NCBI GenBank assembly: GCA_963710735.1
Contig: CAVQBN010000023.1
Location: forward strand, 124,001-188,000
Direction: 5' to 3'
Length of the DNA stretch: 64,000 nt
Source of the DNA: FEN-1297 sp963710735
GTDB lineage: Bacteria > Bacteroidota > Ignavibacteria > Ignavibacteriales > Ignavibacteriaceae
The translations under genes and the position numbers were made by a program. Position 1 is the stretch's first letter. The number at the start of each line of letters is the position of its first letter. Below, piece by piece: positions 19,755 to 28,482 of the stretch. The notes below the pieces were generated by a model. The model worked only from the letters and a program-made list of their open reading frames with translations. It was not told the origin of the DNA and made no database searches.

Positions 19755-20760
19755 GGAATACTATTCAATTAAATTTGAAGATGATAAACTCATCTTTATT
19801 GATCAGACAAAACTCCCGCTTGAAGAAGTTTATGTAGAAACCGATGATTATGAAAGAATTGCATTGGCAATCGAGCGGCTGGAAGTTCGTGGTGCACCTT
19901 TAATAGGGATAACAGCGGCTTATGCTTTAGCCCTTTCGTTAAAAAATACTAAGCCTTCCTCGGTTGGAGATACCTTTATGCGTGCCTACAAAAGACTGGC
20001 AGGTACACGTCCAACGGCAGTAAACCTTTTTGCTGCACTCAATGAGATCAAATCTTTTTTTGAACAAAACAAAACATCAGAAAATATTTATCAGGCAATT
20101 TTATCTAAGGCAAAAGAAATTCATCAGGACGATATTGACAAGTGCATGAATATCGGGAAAAACGGTTTAGTAATATTTAAAAAGAAATCATCTGTTTTAA
20201 CACATTGTAACACCGGTAAATTAGCAACCGGGGGAGATGGGACAGCTTTTAATGTTATTAAAATGGGATTTGAGAACCAGCTCGTTAACTTTGTCTATGC
20301 TGATGAAACGCGGCCTTTATTACAAGGCTTACGTTTAACTTCATTTGAATTAGAAAGAAGCGGAATTCCATTTGCAATTCAGACAGATTCTATGGCCGGT
20401 GTGCTAATGCAGCAGGGGAAAGTAGATTTAGTAATCGTTGGTGCAGACAGAATTGCTTTAAATGGAGATACCGCAAATAAAATAGGAACTTTTAATTTGG
20501 CCGTCTTATGTAACTTTTATAATATTCCATTTTACATTGCCGCTCCAACAACAACTATAGACAGAAAAATTGCTACTGGAAATGAAATAGAAATTGAATA
20601 TCGAAATAAAAATGAAATTTTAAATTTTAACGGTTCTCCGGTTGCACCGGATTACTACGACACATTTTCTCCTGCCTTTGACGTAACTCCTTCTCATCTT
20701 ATAACCGGAATTATAACCGAAGAAAGTATACACTTTTTCCCTTATAACTTTATTCAATGA
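19744..20760 (+). CDS. mtnA: S-methyl-5-thioribose-1-phosphate isomerase
   Basis: Isomerises methylthioribose-1-phosphate to methylthioribulose-1-phosphate in the methionine salvage pathway. Family motifs are complete: LEVRGAPLIGITAAYAL, THCNTGKLATGG (catalytic Cys), YADETRPLLQGLRLTSFEL, GADRIALNGDTANKIGT (catalytic Asp), and PAFDVTPSHLITGIITE. These match true MtnA rather than the archaeal ribose-1,5-bisphosphate isomerase. TTG 19741 is also possible; ATG 19744 is chosen. The other methionine-salvage genes (mtnB, mtnC, mtnP) are not in the window. It overlaps the kinase upstream, and recO downstream by ATGA. Confidence 0.9.
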   Translation: MKNKEYYSIKFEDDKLIFIDQTKLPLEEVYVETDDYERIALAIERLEVRGAPLIGITAAYALALSLKNTKPSSVGDTFMRAYKRLAGTRPTAVNLFAALNEIKSFFEQNKTSENIYQAILSKAKEIHQDDIDKCMNIGKNGLVIFKKKSSVLTHCNTGKLATGGDGTAFNVIKMGFENQLVNFVYADETRPLLQGLRLTSFELERSGIPFAIQTDSMAGVLMQQGKVDLVIVGADRIALNGDTANKIGTFNLAVLCNFYNIPFYIAAPTTTIDRKIATGNEIEIEYRNKNEILNFNGSPVAPDYYDTFSPAFDVTPSHLITGIITEESIHFFPYNFIQ

Positions 20761-21497
20761 GTGAAATTATAAAAACAGAAGCCGTGGTTCTAAGTAAAAT
20801 GAATTACGGCGACACAAGCAGTATTGTTTCTCTCTTTACTAAAGAATACGGAAAATTTTCAGCTATAATAAAAGGAGGAAGAAATCCCAAATCAAAAATG
20901 GGTTTAGTTTTAGACCCGATTAATTACGTCCAATTAATTGTTTACAAAAAAGAAAATAGAGAATTACAAATTATCTCAAGTGCTGACATTATTTCCCATT
21001 ACCCGAATATAAAAGTTGATTTAGAGAAGCTAAAATATTCCCAGGCTGTTTTAGAATTATTGAAAAAATTAACCGTTGATCATGAAATAAATGTTAGAAT
21101 GTTCAAGGGTGTTATCAGAATATTAACTTTGTTCGATTCCTCAAGCGAAGAACCGATAATTTTATTTGGAAGGTTTTTCATTTTTTTCTTAACCGAATTG
21201 GGATATGAATTACAGCTCGATAAATGTTCAATATGCGGCAGAACAAATCTGGAAGGGACGAATTTGTCATATAACCACGAAATAGGTATATTTTGCAGTG
21301 AATGTAGAAAAAATCAATTGGAATCCTACTCACTAAATTCGGAACTTTTTAACTACTTAATTTGTCTAAAGGGCAGTAAAAAGATTGAAAAACCCAACAT
21401 GATGATTGCGGAAAAAGCCATTGTTTTTATGGAAAGATTTTTAATTTATCATATTCCTGATTTCAAAGGTATTCAAGCAATTCAGTTATTTAAGTAA
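20757..21497 (+). CDS. recO: DNA repair protein RecO
   Basis: Recombination mediator that anneals ssDNA and, with RecR, loads RecA in the RecF pathway. 246 residues. It begins with an OB fold (MSEIIKTEAVVLSKMNYGDT, SLFTKEYGKFSAIIKGGRNP), typical of RecO. The C-terminal part carries the zinc finger Cys157-x2-Cys160 and Cys180-x2-Cys183. The start codon overlaps the mtnA stop (ATGA at 20757-20760), so it is read from the same message. Confidence 0.9.
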   Translation: MSEIIKTEAVVLSKMNYGDTSSIVSLFTKEYGKFSAIIKGGRNPKSKMGLVLDPINYVQLIVYKKENRELQIISSADIISHYPNIKVDLEKLKYSQAVLELLKKLTVDHEINVRMFKGVIRILTLFDSSSEEPIILFGRFFIFFLTELGYELQLDKCSICGRTNLEGTNLSYNHEIGIFCSECRKNQLESYSLNSELFNYLICLKGSKKIEKPNMMIAEKAIVFMERFLIYHIPDFKGIQAIQLFK

Positions 21498-21568
21498 AAA
21501 AATATTTTACATTTTCAATCAAAGTAGTTTTAAAATAATTTTAATTTGAAAATAATCGGAGGAATAAA

Positions 21569-23050
21569 ATGAAATCTAAAGGTTTATGGGGTGCCTTAGC
21601 ATTAATAGTTATAGGTATTATTTTTGGCGCCATTCTGGTATCTGGATTCGGATTGGTAAGGCCTAGTTTAGCAGATGTTACAATCGGGTCTGCGGATCCT
21701 CCAGTAAAACTGAATGCAGATGCAAATTCATTTAGCAAAGCTTTTATTGAAGTTGCAAAAACCGTTACACCTGAAATCGTACAAATAACTGTCGTTTCAA
21801 AAAGAGATAACCCGCATGGAAATTTTTTCTTTTTCCCTTTCCAAAACCTTCCTAAAGAAGAAGAAGGTTCCGGCAGCGGAATAATAATTTCACCTGATGG
21901 TTATATTGTTACAAACTACCACGTAGTAAAAAACGCTACTTCAGTTAGAGTAGGTTTATATGATAAAAGAGTGTTTACAGCAAAAGTAGTTGGTACGGAC
22001 CCTAATACTGATTTAGCAGTTATTAAAATAGATGCTAAAGATCTTCCTGCAGCTTATTTAGGAAATTCAGACAGTCTAAAAGTCGGCCAATGGGTTATGG
22101 CTATTGGAAACCCGCTTTCACTTACCTCTACAGTTACAGCCGGTATTGTCAGTGCAATGGGTAGACAACTTCATCTTATAAATAGTAAGTACGGCATTGA
22201 AGATTATATTCAAACTGATGCTCCTATTAATCCCGGAAACAGCGGCGGAGCTTTGGTTGATCTTTCCGGTGCTGTAATCGGTGTGAATTCAGCAATTGCT
22301 ACTGCCGGAACAGATAGCTTTATTGGTTACGGTTTTGCTGTTCCTATTAATATTGTTAAAACTGTTGCCAAAGAATTAATTGCATATGGTAAAGTTGATC
22401 GAGGATATATTGGAATTGAGATTGGTAATGTTGATGATGCTATGGCTCAGTCATTGGGATTGAATAAGCCCGAGGGAGTTATAGTACAAGGCGTGGTACC
22501 GGGCGGAGCGGCTTCTAAAGAAGATATTAAACCAGGAGATGTCATTCTTAAAGTAGATGGTAAACCTGTCAATCAGCCGAATGAACTTCAAAGTATTATT
22601 GCTACTAAAACTGCAGGTGCTAAAGTTGACCTTACCATTTACAGAAATGGTAAACAATTTGATCGCAAAGTAACCCTCAAAGCTAGAAATGATGAAAACA
22701 AAACCGAGCCAGTTGTAGATAAGGACAAAAAGAATAATAGTGAATCAGAATCAACTACGGCTACTTTAAGTAATATCGGTATGACCGTAAAGAATCTAAC
22801 TTCACAAGAAAAAACCCAGTATAAGGTTGATGATGGTGTAATGATAACTGATGTAACAGCCTATGGCCCGGCGCAGAATCAAAATTTAGGTAGAGGCTTA
22901 GTTATAACAGAAGCTGATAAACAATCGATAAAAGATGTTGACCAATTCAAGAAAATAATTAAAAATAAAGAAGGTTCAGCTGTTTTATTAAAAGTTAAAG
23001 ATAGCGATGGTAATAGTATGTATATTGGGCTTCAGATTCCTAAAAAATAA
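21569..23050 (+). CDS. HtrA/Deg-family periplasmic serine protease
   Basis: Envelope quality-control protease, 493 residues. An N-terminal membrane anchor (about 8-30, ALALIVIGIIFGAILVSGFG) precedes a trypsin-like domain with catalytic triad His118 (TNYHVV), Asp148 (NTDLAVI) and Ser225 (GNSGGALVD). A complete first PDZ domain (RGYIGIEIGNVDDAMAQSLG ... GVVPGGAASKEDIKPGDVIL) is followed by a charged linker and a second PDZ-like domain (IGMTVKNLTSQEKTQYKVDD). Good ribosome site CGGAGG about ten bases ahead. A perfect terminator follows the stop. The FFFFPFQNLP loop near residue 90 is the LA-loop region. Confidence 0.92.
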   Translation: MKSKGLWGALALIVIGIIFGAILVSGFGLVRPSLADVTIGSADPPVKLNADANSFSKAFIEVAKTVTPEIVQITVVSKRDNPHGNFFFFPFQNLPKEEEGSGSGIIISPDGYIVTNYHVVKNATSVRVGLYDKRVFTAKVVGTDPNTDLAVIKIDAKDLPAAYLGNSDSLKVGQWVMAIGNPLSLTSTVTAGIVSAMGRQLHLINSKYGIEDYIQTDAPINPGNSGGALVDLSGAVIGVNSAIATAGTDSFIGYGFAVPINIVKTVAKELIAYGKVDRGYIGIEIGNVDDAMAQSLGLNKPEGVIVQGVVPGGAASKEDIKPGDVILKVDGKPVNQPNELQSIIATKTAGAKVDLTIYRNGKQFDRKVTLKARNDENKTEPVVDKDKKNNSESESTTATLSNIGMTVKNLTSQEKTQYKVDDGVMITDVTAYGPAQNQNLGRGLVITEADKQSIKDVDQFKKIIKNKEGSAVLLKVKDSDGNSMYIGLQIPKK

Positions 23051-23078
23051 AATTGGACAAAACTAAATTATTTTTTAT

Positions 23079-23107
23079 AACGCCCGTATATTCGGGCGTT
23101 TTTTTTT
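23079..23107 (+). terminator. Rho-independent terminator after htrA
   Basis: A perfect 8-bp stem, AACGCCCG (23079-23086) with CGGGCGTT (23093-23100), a 6-base loop and a T-run to 23107. It closes the htrA message. It also shows that the in-frame upstream extension of aroC, which runs through this hairpin, is not real. Confidence 0.92.
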
Positions 23108-23136
23108 ATATTACATTTTCAATTTATAGGAAATTT

Positions 23137-24348
23137 ATGATCAGATTTCTTACAGCCGGTGAATCACACGGGAAGGGACTTACTACTATCATAGAAGGTT
23201 TCCCGTCAAATTTAAAAATTGAAAACGAGTACATTAATTTTCATTTAAAAAGAAGGCAGGCCGGTTACGGCAGGGGATTGCGAATGAAAATAGAAACCGA
23301 TACTGCTGAAATAATTTCCGGAATACGGTTTCAAAAAACACTCGGTACTCCAATTTCCTTATTTATAAAAAATAGAGATTGGGAAAATTGGACTGACAAA
23401 ATGACTTCCGATAAAAAGAAATCAAAAGTTGAAAAAATTACAATCCCACGTCCCGGACATGCTGATTTAGTAGGAGTATCTAAATATAATTATAATGATA
23501 TAAGGAATTCAATTGAACGTTCTAGTGCTAGAGAGACTGCTGCACGGGTGGCTGCTTGTTCTATAGCAAGAAAATTTTTGGAGGAATTTAATATTTCAAT
23601 TGGCAGCTTTGTCGAGAGTATAGGGGGAATTTATTCTGATGCTAATTTTAGTAATCGGCTATTCAATAATAATTTGCCTAAAAATTTCATCGGTTGGAAT
23701 TTATCTGAGAAGTCTGATTTGAGCGATGTAAGAGTTTTAGAAAAAGATCACGAAACGAAAATTATTAATAAAATAAAACTTGCTAAGAAGAAGGGTGATA
23801 CACTCGGCGGAACATTTTATGTCGTGGCTACCGGTTTGCCGGTCGGTTTAGGAAGTTTTGTTCATTACGATACTAAACTCGATGCTGAAATTGCTCAATC
23901 TATAATGTCGATAAATGCTGTTAAAGCAGTAGCCATAGGAACAGGGTTTGACTCATCGGAAAAATTTGGATCTGAGTCTCACGATGAAATTATAAAAAAA
24001 ACTGATGTACTTTGGCGTAAAACTAATCGGGCAGGAGGAATTGAAGGTGGAATTTCTACAGGCTTACCGATAATAGTGAGAGCTGCAATGAAACCAATTG
24101 CCACATTGATGAGCCCGATTGATAGTGTTGATTTAAAAACAATGAAACAAGTTGATGCACGCAGGGAAAGAAGTGATTTCGTTGCAGTTCCTGCTTGTGC
24201 TGTAATTGCAGAATCTATGTTAGCCTGGAGCTTAGCTAAATATTTTCTTATAAAGTTTGGTGGTGATTCCCTTGAAGAGACTAAAGATAATTATAACAGC
24301 TACACTAGAAAAATGAATTTAAGACTTAAAAAGAATTTTATGAAATAA
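23137..24348 (+). CDS. aroC: Chorismate synthase
   Basis: Last step of the shikimate pathway: anti-1,4-elimination of phosphate from EPSP to give chorismate, using reduced FMN. About 403 residues. Family motifs: start MIRFLTAGESHGKGL, RRQAGYGRGLRMKIETD, RPGHADLVGVSKY, SARETAARVAA and the C-terminal VDARRERSDFVAVPACAVIAE. An open frame extends upstream to TTG 23053, but that part translates the htrA terminator; ATG 23137 gives the conserved N-terminus. About 28 bases separate the terminator from the start, so its promoter may overlap the htrA end. Confidence 0.93.
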   Translation: MIRFLTAGESHGKGLTTIIEGFPSNLKIENEYINFHLKRRQAGYGRGLRMKIETDTAEIISGIRFQKTLGTPISLFIKNRDWENWTDKMTSDKKKSKVEKITIPRPGHADLVGVSKYNYNDIRNSIERSSARETAARVAACSIARKFLEEFNISIGSFVESIGGIYSDANFSNRLFNNNLPKNFIGWNLSEKSDLSDVRVLEKDHETKIINKIKLAKKKGDTLGGTFYVVATGLPVGLGSFVHYDTKLDAEIAQSIMSINAVKAVAIGTGFDSSEKFGSESHDEIIKKTDVLWRKTNRAGGIEGGISTGLPIIVRAAMKPIATLMSPIDSVDLKTMKQVDARRERSDFVAVPACAVIAESMLAWSLAKYFLIKFGGDSLEETKDNYNSYTRKMNLRLKKNFMK

Positions 24349-24364
24349 TTAAAAAGGACTAAAG

Positions 24365-25024
24365 ATGTTGGTAATTAAATCATTTGTTTTTAATTTTTTC
24401 TCAGAGAACACTTTTATTGTTTGGGATGAAGGCACTAAAGAATGTGCGGTTATTGATCCTGGTTGTTCCAAAAAAAGCGAAGAAGAAAAACTGGAACAAT
24501 ATATAAAAGAAAATGATTTGAAAGTTAAATACTTACTTAATACTCACTGTCATGTAGATCATATTTGGGGATGTAAGTTTATAAAAAATAAATACAATCC
24601 TGTTTATTATGCACCTGAAAAAGATCTTGAGCTTTTAGAAAATGTAAATGTTCAAGCCTCAGCTTTTGGTTTAGAAATTGGAACCCCGCCAAAACCTGAT
24701 AAATTTATTACTGAAGATGAGCAGCTTTCTTTAGGAAATTCTCCAATCGAGTTTTTATTCACCCCAGGGCATACTGCTGGTGAATATTGTTTTTATTTTA
24801 GCAAAGAAGCTTTTTGTATTACCGGAGATGTACTTTTTAATAACAATATCGGAAGAACCGATTTATGGGGTGGAGATTATAATACTCTCCTTAACTCAAT
24901 CAAAACAAAACTTTTTACTTTGCCGGATAACGTTGTTATTTATCCCGGACATGGAAACAGCAGCAAAATTGGTGTGGAGAAAAGCGGAAATCCCTTTTTG
25001 TTTGAACTTAGTAAGAGCATTTAG
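24365..25024 (+). CDS. Metallo-beta-lactamase-fold hydrolase (glyoxalase II-like)
   Basis: 219 residues with the binuclear metal site of the MBL superfamily: His61-x-His63-x-Asp65-His66 (THCHVDHIWG), then TPGHTAGE, TGDVLF and YPGHGNSS, supplying the remaining ligands. The short length and the FTPGHTAGEYCFYF segment match the 'MBL fold metallo-hydrolase' group close to glyoxalase II; the real substrate is unknown. It follows aroC by 16 bases with an AAGGA ribosome site and is probably in the same message. Confidence 0.85.
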   Translation: MLVIKSFVFNFFSENTFIVWDEGTKECAVIDPGCSKKSEEEKLEQYIKENDLKVKYLLNTHCHVDHIWGCKFIKNKYNPVYYAPEKDLELLENVNVQASAFGLEIGTPPKPDKFITEDEQLSLGNSPIEFLFTPGHTAGEYCFYFSKEAFCITGDVLFNNNIGRTDLWGGDYNTLLNSIKTKLFTLPDNVVIYPGHGNSSKIGVEKSGNPFLFELSKSI

Positions 25025-25140
25025 AATTAAATCTTATTTATCAATTAAAATATTTCGTTGATGTATAAAAGCTTTTGGATATATTAATTTTATAAATTTA
25101 GAAGTATTATAGTATGTAATTTTTTTACAGCATAATCTTT

Positions 25141-25902
25141 ATGAGAAAAAAATACTCTTCTCAAAAAAAAATATTATTCTTTATAATTTCTTATTTAATC
25201 CTTTGGATAGTGCTCTTTGAATTTATCCTGCCGGTTAATGAAATAGTTCCAAGGCCTTCTATTGTGATTCTATCATTCGGTGCACTCTGGACAGACTATC
25301 ACCTGCCGGTCAATTTTGTGTCCACTATATCGAGTGTTTATATTTCTTTATTTGCAGCATACTTTCTTCTTAAAATATTAACCTCATTATTGACGAGGAT
25401 GGATAATCTTTTTACAAACTTTTTATTATCACTTAATTGGTTTTCAAAATACCTTCCTGCTATAGTCTTTGGAATATTCTTGATTTATTGGTTTCCAAAT
25501 TCAAATATTATTGAATTTGTGTTTGCATTTATAACAGCATTTTTCTCCTTAATTATAACATTTCAAGAAGAAACAAAAAAAGTTGGAAATGAATATTTAG
25601 ATTCAGCAGTTTCGCTGGGTGCCGCCGAAAATATAATTGCAAGAAAAGTAATCTGGAAAGCTGTTCAACCGAAAATATTTAAACATTTATATAATCTCCA
25701 TTTTAAAATATGGTCAATCTTAATCATTTTTGAATATATCAAGGGAGGCTACGGTTTAGGAGAGATTTTCAGATTATCTTTGACTTATCATGATATTTCT
25801 GCCTTGTTTTCTATAACCATAATTACCGGAGTTTTGATTTTTTTAGGAGCGCAAATTATAAAATATTTCCAAAATAAATTTTGTCATTGGAGTTTTAATT
25901 GA
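25141..25902 (+). CDS. ABC transporter permease, NitT/TauT-like
   Basis: 253 residues with about six hydrophobic segments, starting with FFIISYLILWIVLFEFILPV. The cytoplasmic EAA-like loop is recognisable as DSAVSLGAAENIIARKVIWKA followed by QPKIF, the coupling element of binding-protein-dependent permeases of the SsuC/TauC/NitT type. The stop codon overlaps the TTG start of the ATPase (TTGA at 25899-25902). No periplasmic binding protein gene lies next to it, so the substrate cannot be guessed. Confidence 0.75.
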   Translation: MRKKYSSQKKILFFIISYLILWIVLFEFILPVNEIVPRPSIVILSFGALWTDYHLPVNFVSTISSVYISLFAAYFLLKILTSLLTRMDNLFTNFLLSLNWFSKYLPAIVFGIFLIYWFPNSNIIEFVFAFITAFFSLIITFQEETKKVGNEYLDSAVSLGAAENIIARKVIWKAVQPKIFKHLYNLHFKIWSILIIFEYIKGGYGLGEIFRLSLTYHDISALFSITIITGVLIFLGAQIIKYFQNKFCHWSFN

Positions 25903-26714
25903 TTCTCGAATCCTCAAATTTAGAAGTTTTAGATTTATCTAAAGATTATCATGGAATTGCCGGGGCAAAACTACAAGTGTTACAAAATATTAGTTTCGAT
26001 GTAAATCTTTCACAAGAAAAAGGTACTATAGTTTCTGTATTAGCACCTTTTGGTGCTGGCAAAACAACATTACTTAAAATAGTCTGCGGCATTGAAAAAC
26101 CCACTAGTGGTGAAGTAATACTTACAGGTAAAAAGTACAATTTGGATCAAATGCCTGGGAAAATTGTTTTTATTCCGGAAAAACCTTCATCATTTCCCTG
26201 GTTTAATGTTGAAGAGAATATAAAATTTGCTGCCGGTTTAAAATCTAAAATTGTAGATCCAAAGAAGATAGAAAAGCTAATTTCAATTGTTGGACTAGAT
26301 GGTTATCAGAATCATTTCCCTCACGATAAAAGTTTAGGTTTCAGATTTAGGATTTCATTGGCTCGTGCATTAGCTGTTGAACCGCAATTATTATTACTAG
26401 ACGATCCGCTAAAAAACTTGAACAATCAAACAAAAAAAGAGATAAAACAACTAATTCATATTATTACCGGTGAACTACATACTAATATAATTTTGACAAC
26501 CACAAATATTCATGATTCAATATCTATTTCAGATGAAATTTATTTAATGAAGAAAAATCCAGGCATGATAATTGAACAAATTAGTATAGATAAATTAAAG
26601 TTAAATGAGAAGAATGGAGATTATTTTACTTCATTAAAGGGGCAAATTGAAAAAGCATTTGCCTTACATGACAATTCATCCTTAATTTCTGAAGCAAAAG
26701 AATTTCAATATTAA
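25899..26714 (+). CDS. ABC transporter ATPase with degenerate motifs
   Basis: 271 residues, partner of the permease it overlaps. The TTG start is supported by TTGGAG (25887-25892) six bases ahead. The overall fold is that of NitT/TauT ATPases, but the motifs are altered. Walker A is APFGAGKTT (49-57). The Q-loop glutamine is replaced (FIPEKPSSFPW). The LSGGQ signature reads SLGFRFR (145-151). Walker B ends LLLLDDP, so the catalytic Glu is Asp169. The H-loop region reads ILTTTNIHD, with no His at the usual place. It may hydrolyse ATP slowly or be regulatory. Deviations are read directly from the sequence; the functional meaning is inference. Confidence 0.75.
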   Translation: MILESSNLEVLDLSKDYHGIAGAKLQVLQNISFDVNLSQEKGTIVSVLAPFGAGKTTLLKIVCGIEKPTSGEVILTGKKYNLDQMPGKIVFIPEKPSSFPWFNVEENIKFAAGLKSKIVDPKKIEKLISIVGLDGYQNHFPHDKSLGFRFRISLARALAVEPQLLLLDDPLKNLNNQTKKEIKQLIHIITGELHTNIILTTTNIHDSISISDEIYLMKKNPGMIIEQISIDKLKLNEKNGDYFTSLKGQIEKAFALHDNSSLISEAKEFQY

Positions 26715-26813
26715 GTCAAAAAAAAATGTGTAATTCCTTATCAAGTATTTAATTATTTTACACGCTTTAATTTTAACCGTTTATAAAAATCAATAAAAAA
26801 AATCAAGCATAGT

Positions 26814-28358
26814 ATGCAGAATAAAATTGATGAACTAAAAAAGAAAAAAGAAAGTGCAAAACTAGGTGGCGGGCAGGATAAAATAAACGCTCAACATTCT
26901 AAAGGTAAATTATCTGCACGTGAAAGAATTGAATTGCTGGTAGATGAAGGCAGCTTTGAAGAGATTGATATGTTTGTCGAGCATAGAGCTACAGATTTCG
27001 GTTTAAACGATCAGCATTATCCAGGTGACGGAGTTATTACCGGTTTCGCCAGAATCGACGAAAGACCTGTTGCGATTTATAGCCAGGATTTTACGGTATT
27101 CGGCGGTTCATTATCTGAAACTCATGCTGAAAAAATTGTGAAAATAATGAACATGGCGATGAAAACCGGTATCCCTGTTATTGGATTGAATGATTCTGGC
27201 GGTGCAAGAATTCAAGAAGGCGTCGTTAGTCTTGGCGGATATGCAGAAATATTTTTACTCAATACACTTGCTTCAGGCGTTATTCCACAGATATCAGTTA
27301 TAATGGGACCTTGTGCGGGCGGTGCTGTATATTCACCTGCAATCACGGATTTTATATTTATGGTTAAAAACACCAGCTATATGTTTGTAACCGGACCAAA
27401 TGTAGTGAAAACCGTAACTCATGAAGAAGTAAGTTTTGAAGATCTCGGCGGTGCAGAAACACATGCATCAAAAAGCGGAGTTGCACATTTTATTTATGAA
27501 AATGAAATTGAGACTTTATTAAATGTTAGAAAATTGGTCAGCTACGTACCTCAAAACTTTATGGATCGTCCGGCAGAGGTCGAATTTGATAACCTAAAAC
27601 TAAAACCTGATGAAAGATTAAATAAAATTATTCCCGCAAATCCCAACAAACCGTATGATATAAAACAGATAATTGATTTGTTAGTAGATGATAATGATTT
27701 TTTTGAAGTGCATGCAAATTATGCTGAAAATATCGTTGTAGGCTTTGCCAGGATAGGCGGGATGTCCGTTGGAATAATTGCAAATCAGCCGGAAGTTTTA
27801 GCCGGAGTATTGGATATAAATGCTTCAATTAAAGGCGCCCGGTTTGTAAGGTTTTGTGATTCATTTAATATTCCTCTCCTGGTTTTGGAAGATGTTCCGG
27901 GATTTTTACCTGGAACCGAACAAGAATGGAATGGGATTATTCGTCAAGGAGCAAAATTACTTTATGCTTTTTGTGAAGCGACTGTTCCAAAAGTTACTGT
28001 TATTACTAGAAAAGCATACGGCGGAGCTTATGATGTTATGAATTCCAAACATATTAGAGGGGATTTCAATTTTGCATGGCCTTCTGCGGAGATTGCAGTA
28101 ATGGGACCAAAGGGTGCAGTGGAAATTATCTTTAAGAAAGAAATATCAAAAGCTCAGAATCCTGAAAAAGAGGTCGAAAAAAAATTATCGGAATATATTG
28201 AGAAATTTGCCAATCCTTATATCGCTGCCGAGAGAGGTTATATTGATGATGTAATTGAACCCAAAGAAACTAAAATTAAAATTATTAATGCATTTAGAAT
28301 ATTAAAAACGAAGGTTGATAAAAACCCTAAGAAGAAGCACGGAAATATTCCCTTATAA
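26814..28358 (+). CDS. Acyl-CoA carboxylase, carboxyltransferase (beta) subunit
   Basis: 514 residues, the size and layout of propionyl-CoA carboxylase beta / methylmalonyl-CoA decarboxylase alpha. Two crotonase-like halves are visible: the N-terminal one with GKLSARERIELLVDEGSFEE, NDSGGARIQEGVVSLGGYAE and MGPCAGGAVYSPA; the C-terminal one with FARIGGMSVGIIANQPEVLAG, LVLEDVPGFLPGTEQE and GGAYDVMNSKHIRGD, and the end KKHGNIPL typical of the family. The biotin carboxylase and biotin carrier are not in the window. Propionyl-CoA or methylmalonyl-CoA is the likely substrate; carboxylase versus sodium-pumping decarboxylase cannot be settled here. Confidence 0.88.
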   Translation: MQNKIDELKKKKESAKLGGGQDKINAQHSKGKLSARERIELLVDEGSFEEIDMFVEHRATDFGLNDQHYPGDGVITGFARIDERPVAIYSQDFTVFGGSLSETHAEKIVKIMNMAMKTGIPVIGLNDSGGARIQEGVVSLGGYAEIFLLNTLASGVIPQISVIMGPCAGGAVYSPAITDFIFMVKNTSYMFVTGPNVVKTVTHEEVSFEDLGGAETHASKSGVAHFIYENEIETLLNVRKLVSYVPQNFMDRPAEVEFDNLKLKPDERLNKIIPANPNKPYDIKQIIDLLVDDNDFFEVHANYAENIVVGFARIGGMSVGIIANQPEVLAGVLDINASIKGARFVRFCDSFNIPLLVLEDVPGFLPGTEQEWNGIIRQGAKLLYAFCEATVPKVTVITRKAYGGAYDVMNSKHIRGDFNFAWPSAEIAVMGPKGAVEIIFKKEISKAQNPEKEVEKKLSEYIEKFANPYIAAERGYIDDVIEPKETKIKIINAFRILKTKVDKNPKKKHGNIPL

Positions 28359-28482
28359 GTACTTTCTATATTTGTAACTGTATGAGTTACATAAGATTAA
28401 GCTTACTGAGTTAAAATATTACTTGATAAAACAAAAAATAGAAGTTATATTTAGCCATGAAATACAAAAAAATGGAGACTGC

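Noticed and set aside
19744..20760. Ribose-1,5-bisphosphate isomerase feeding a RuBisCO nucleoside pathway
   Set aside because: The motifs (THCNTGKLATGG, GADRIALNGDTANKIGT) are those of true MtnA, and no RuBisCO or AMP phosphorylase is in the window.
23053..23136. N-terminal extension of chorismate synthase from TTG 23053
   Set aside because: It would translate the htrA terminator hairpin; ATG 23137 gives the conserved N-terminus.
28374..28390. GTAACT-gtatg-AGTTAC hairpin as terminator after the carboxylase gene
   Set aside because: Only 6 bp, AT-rich and without a T-tract.
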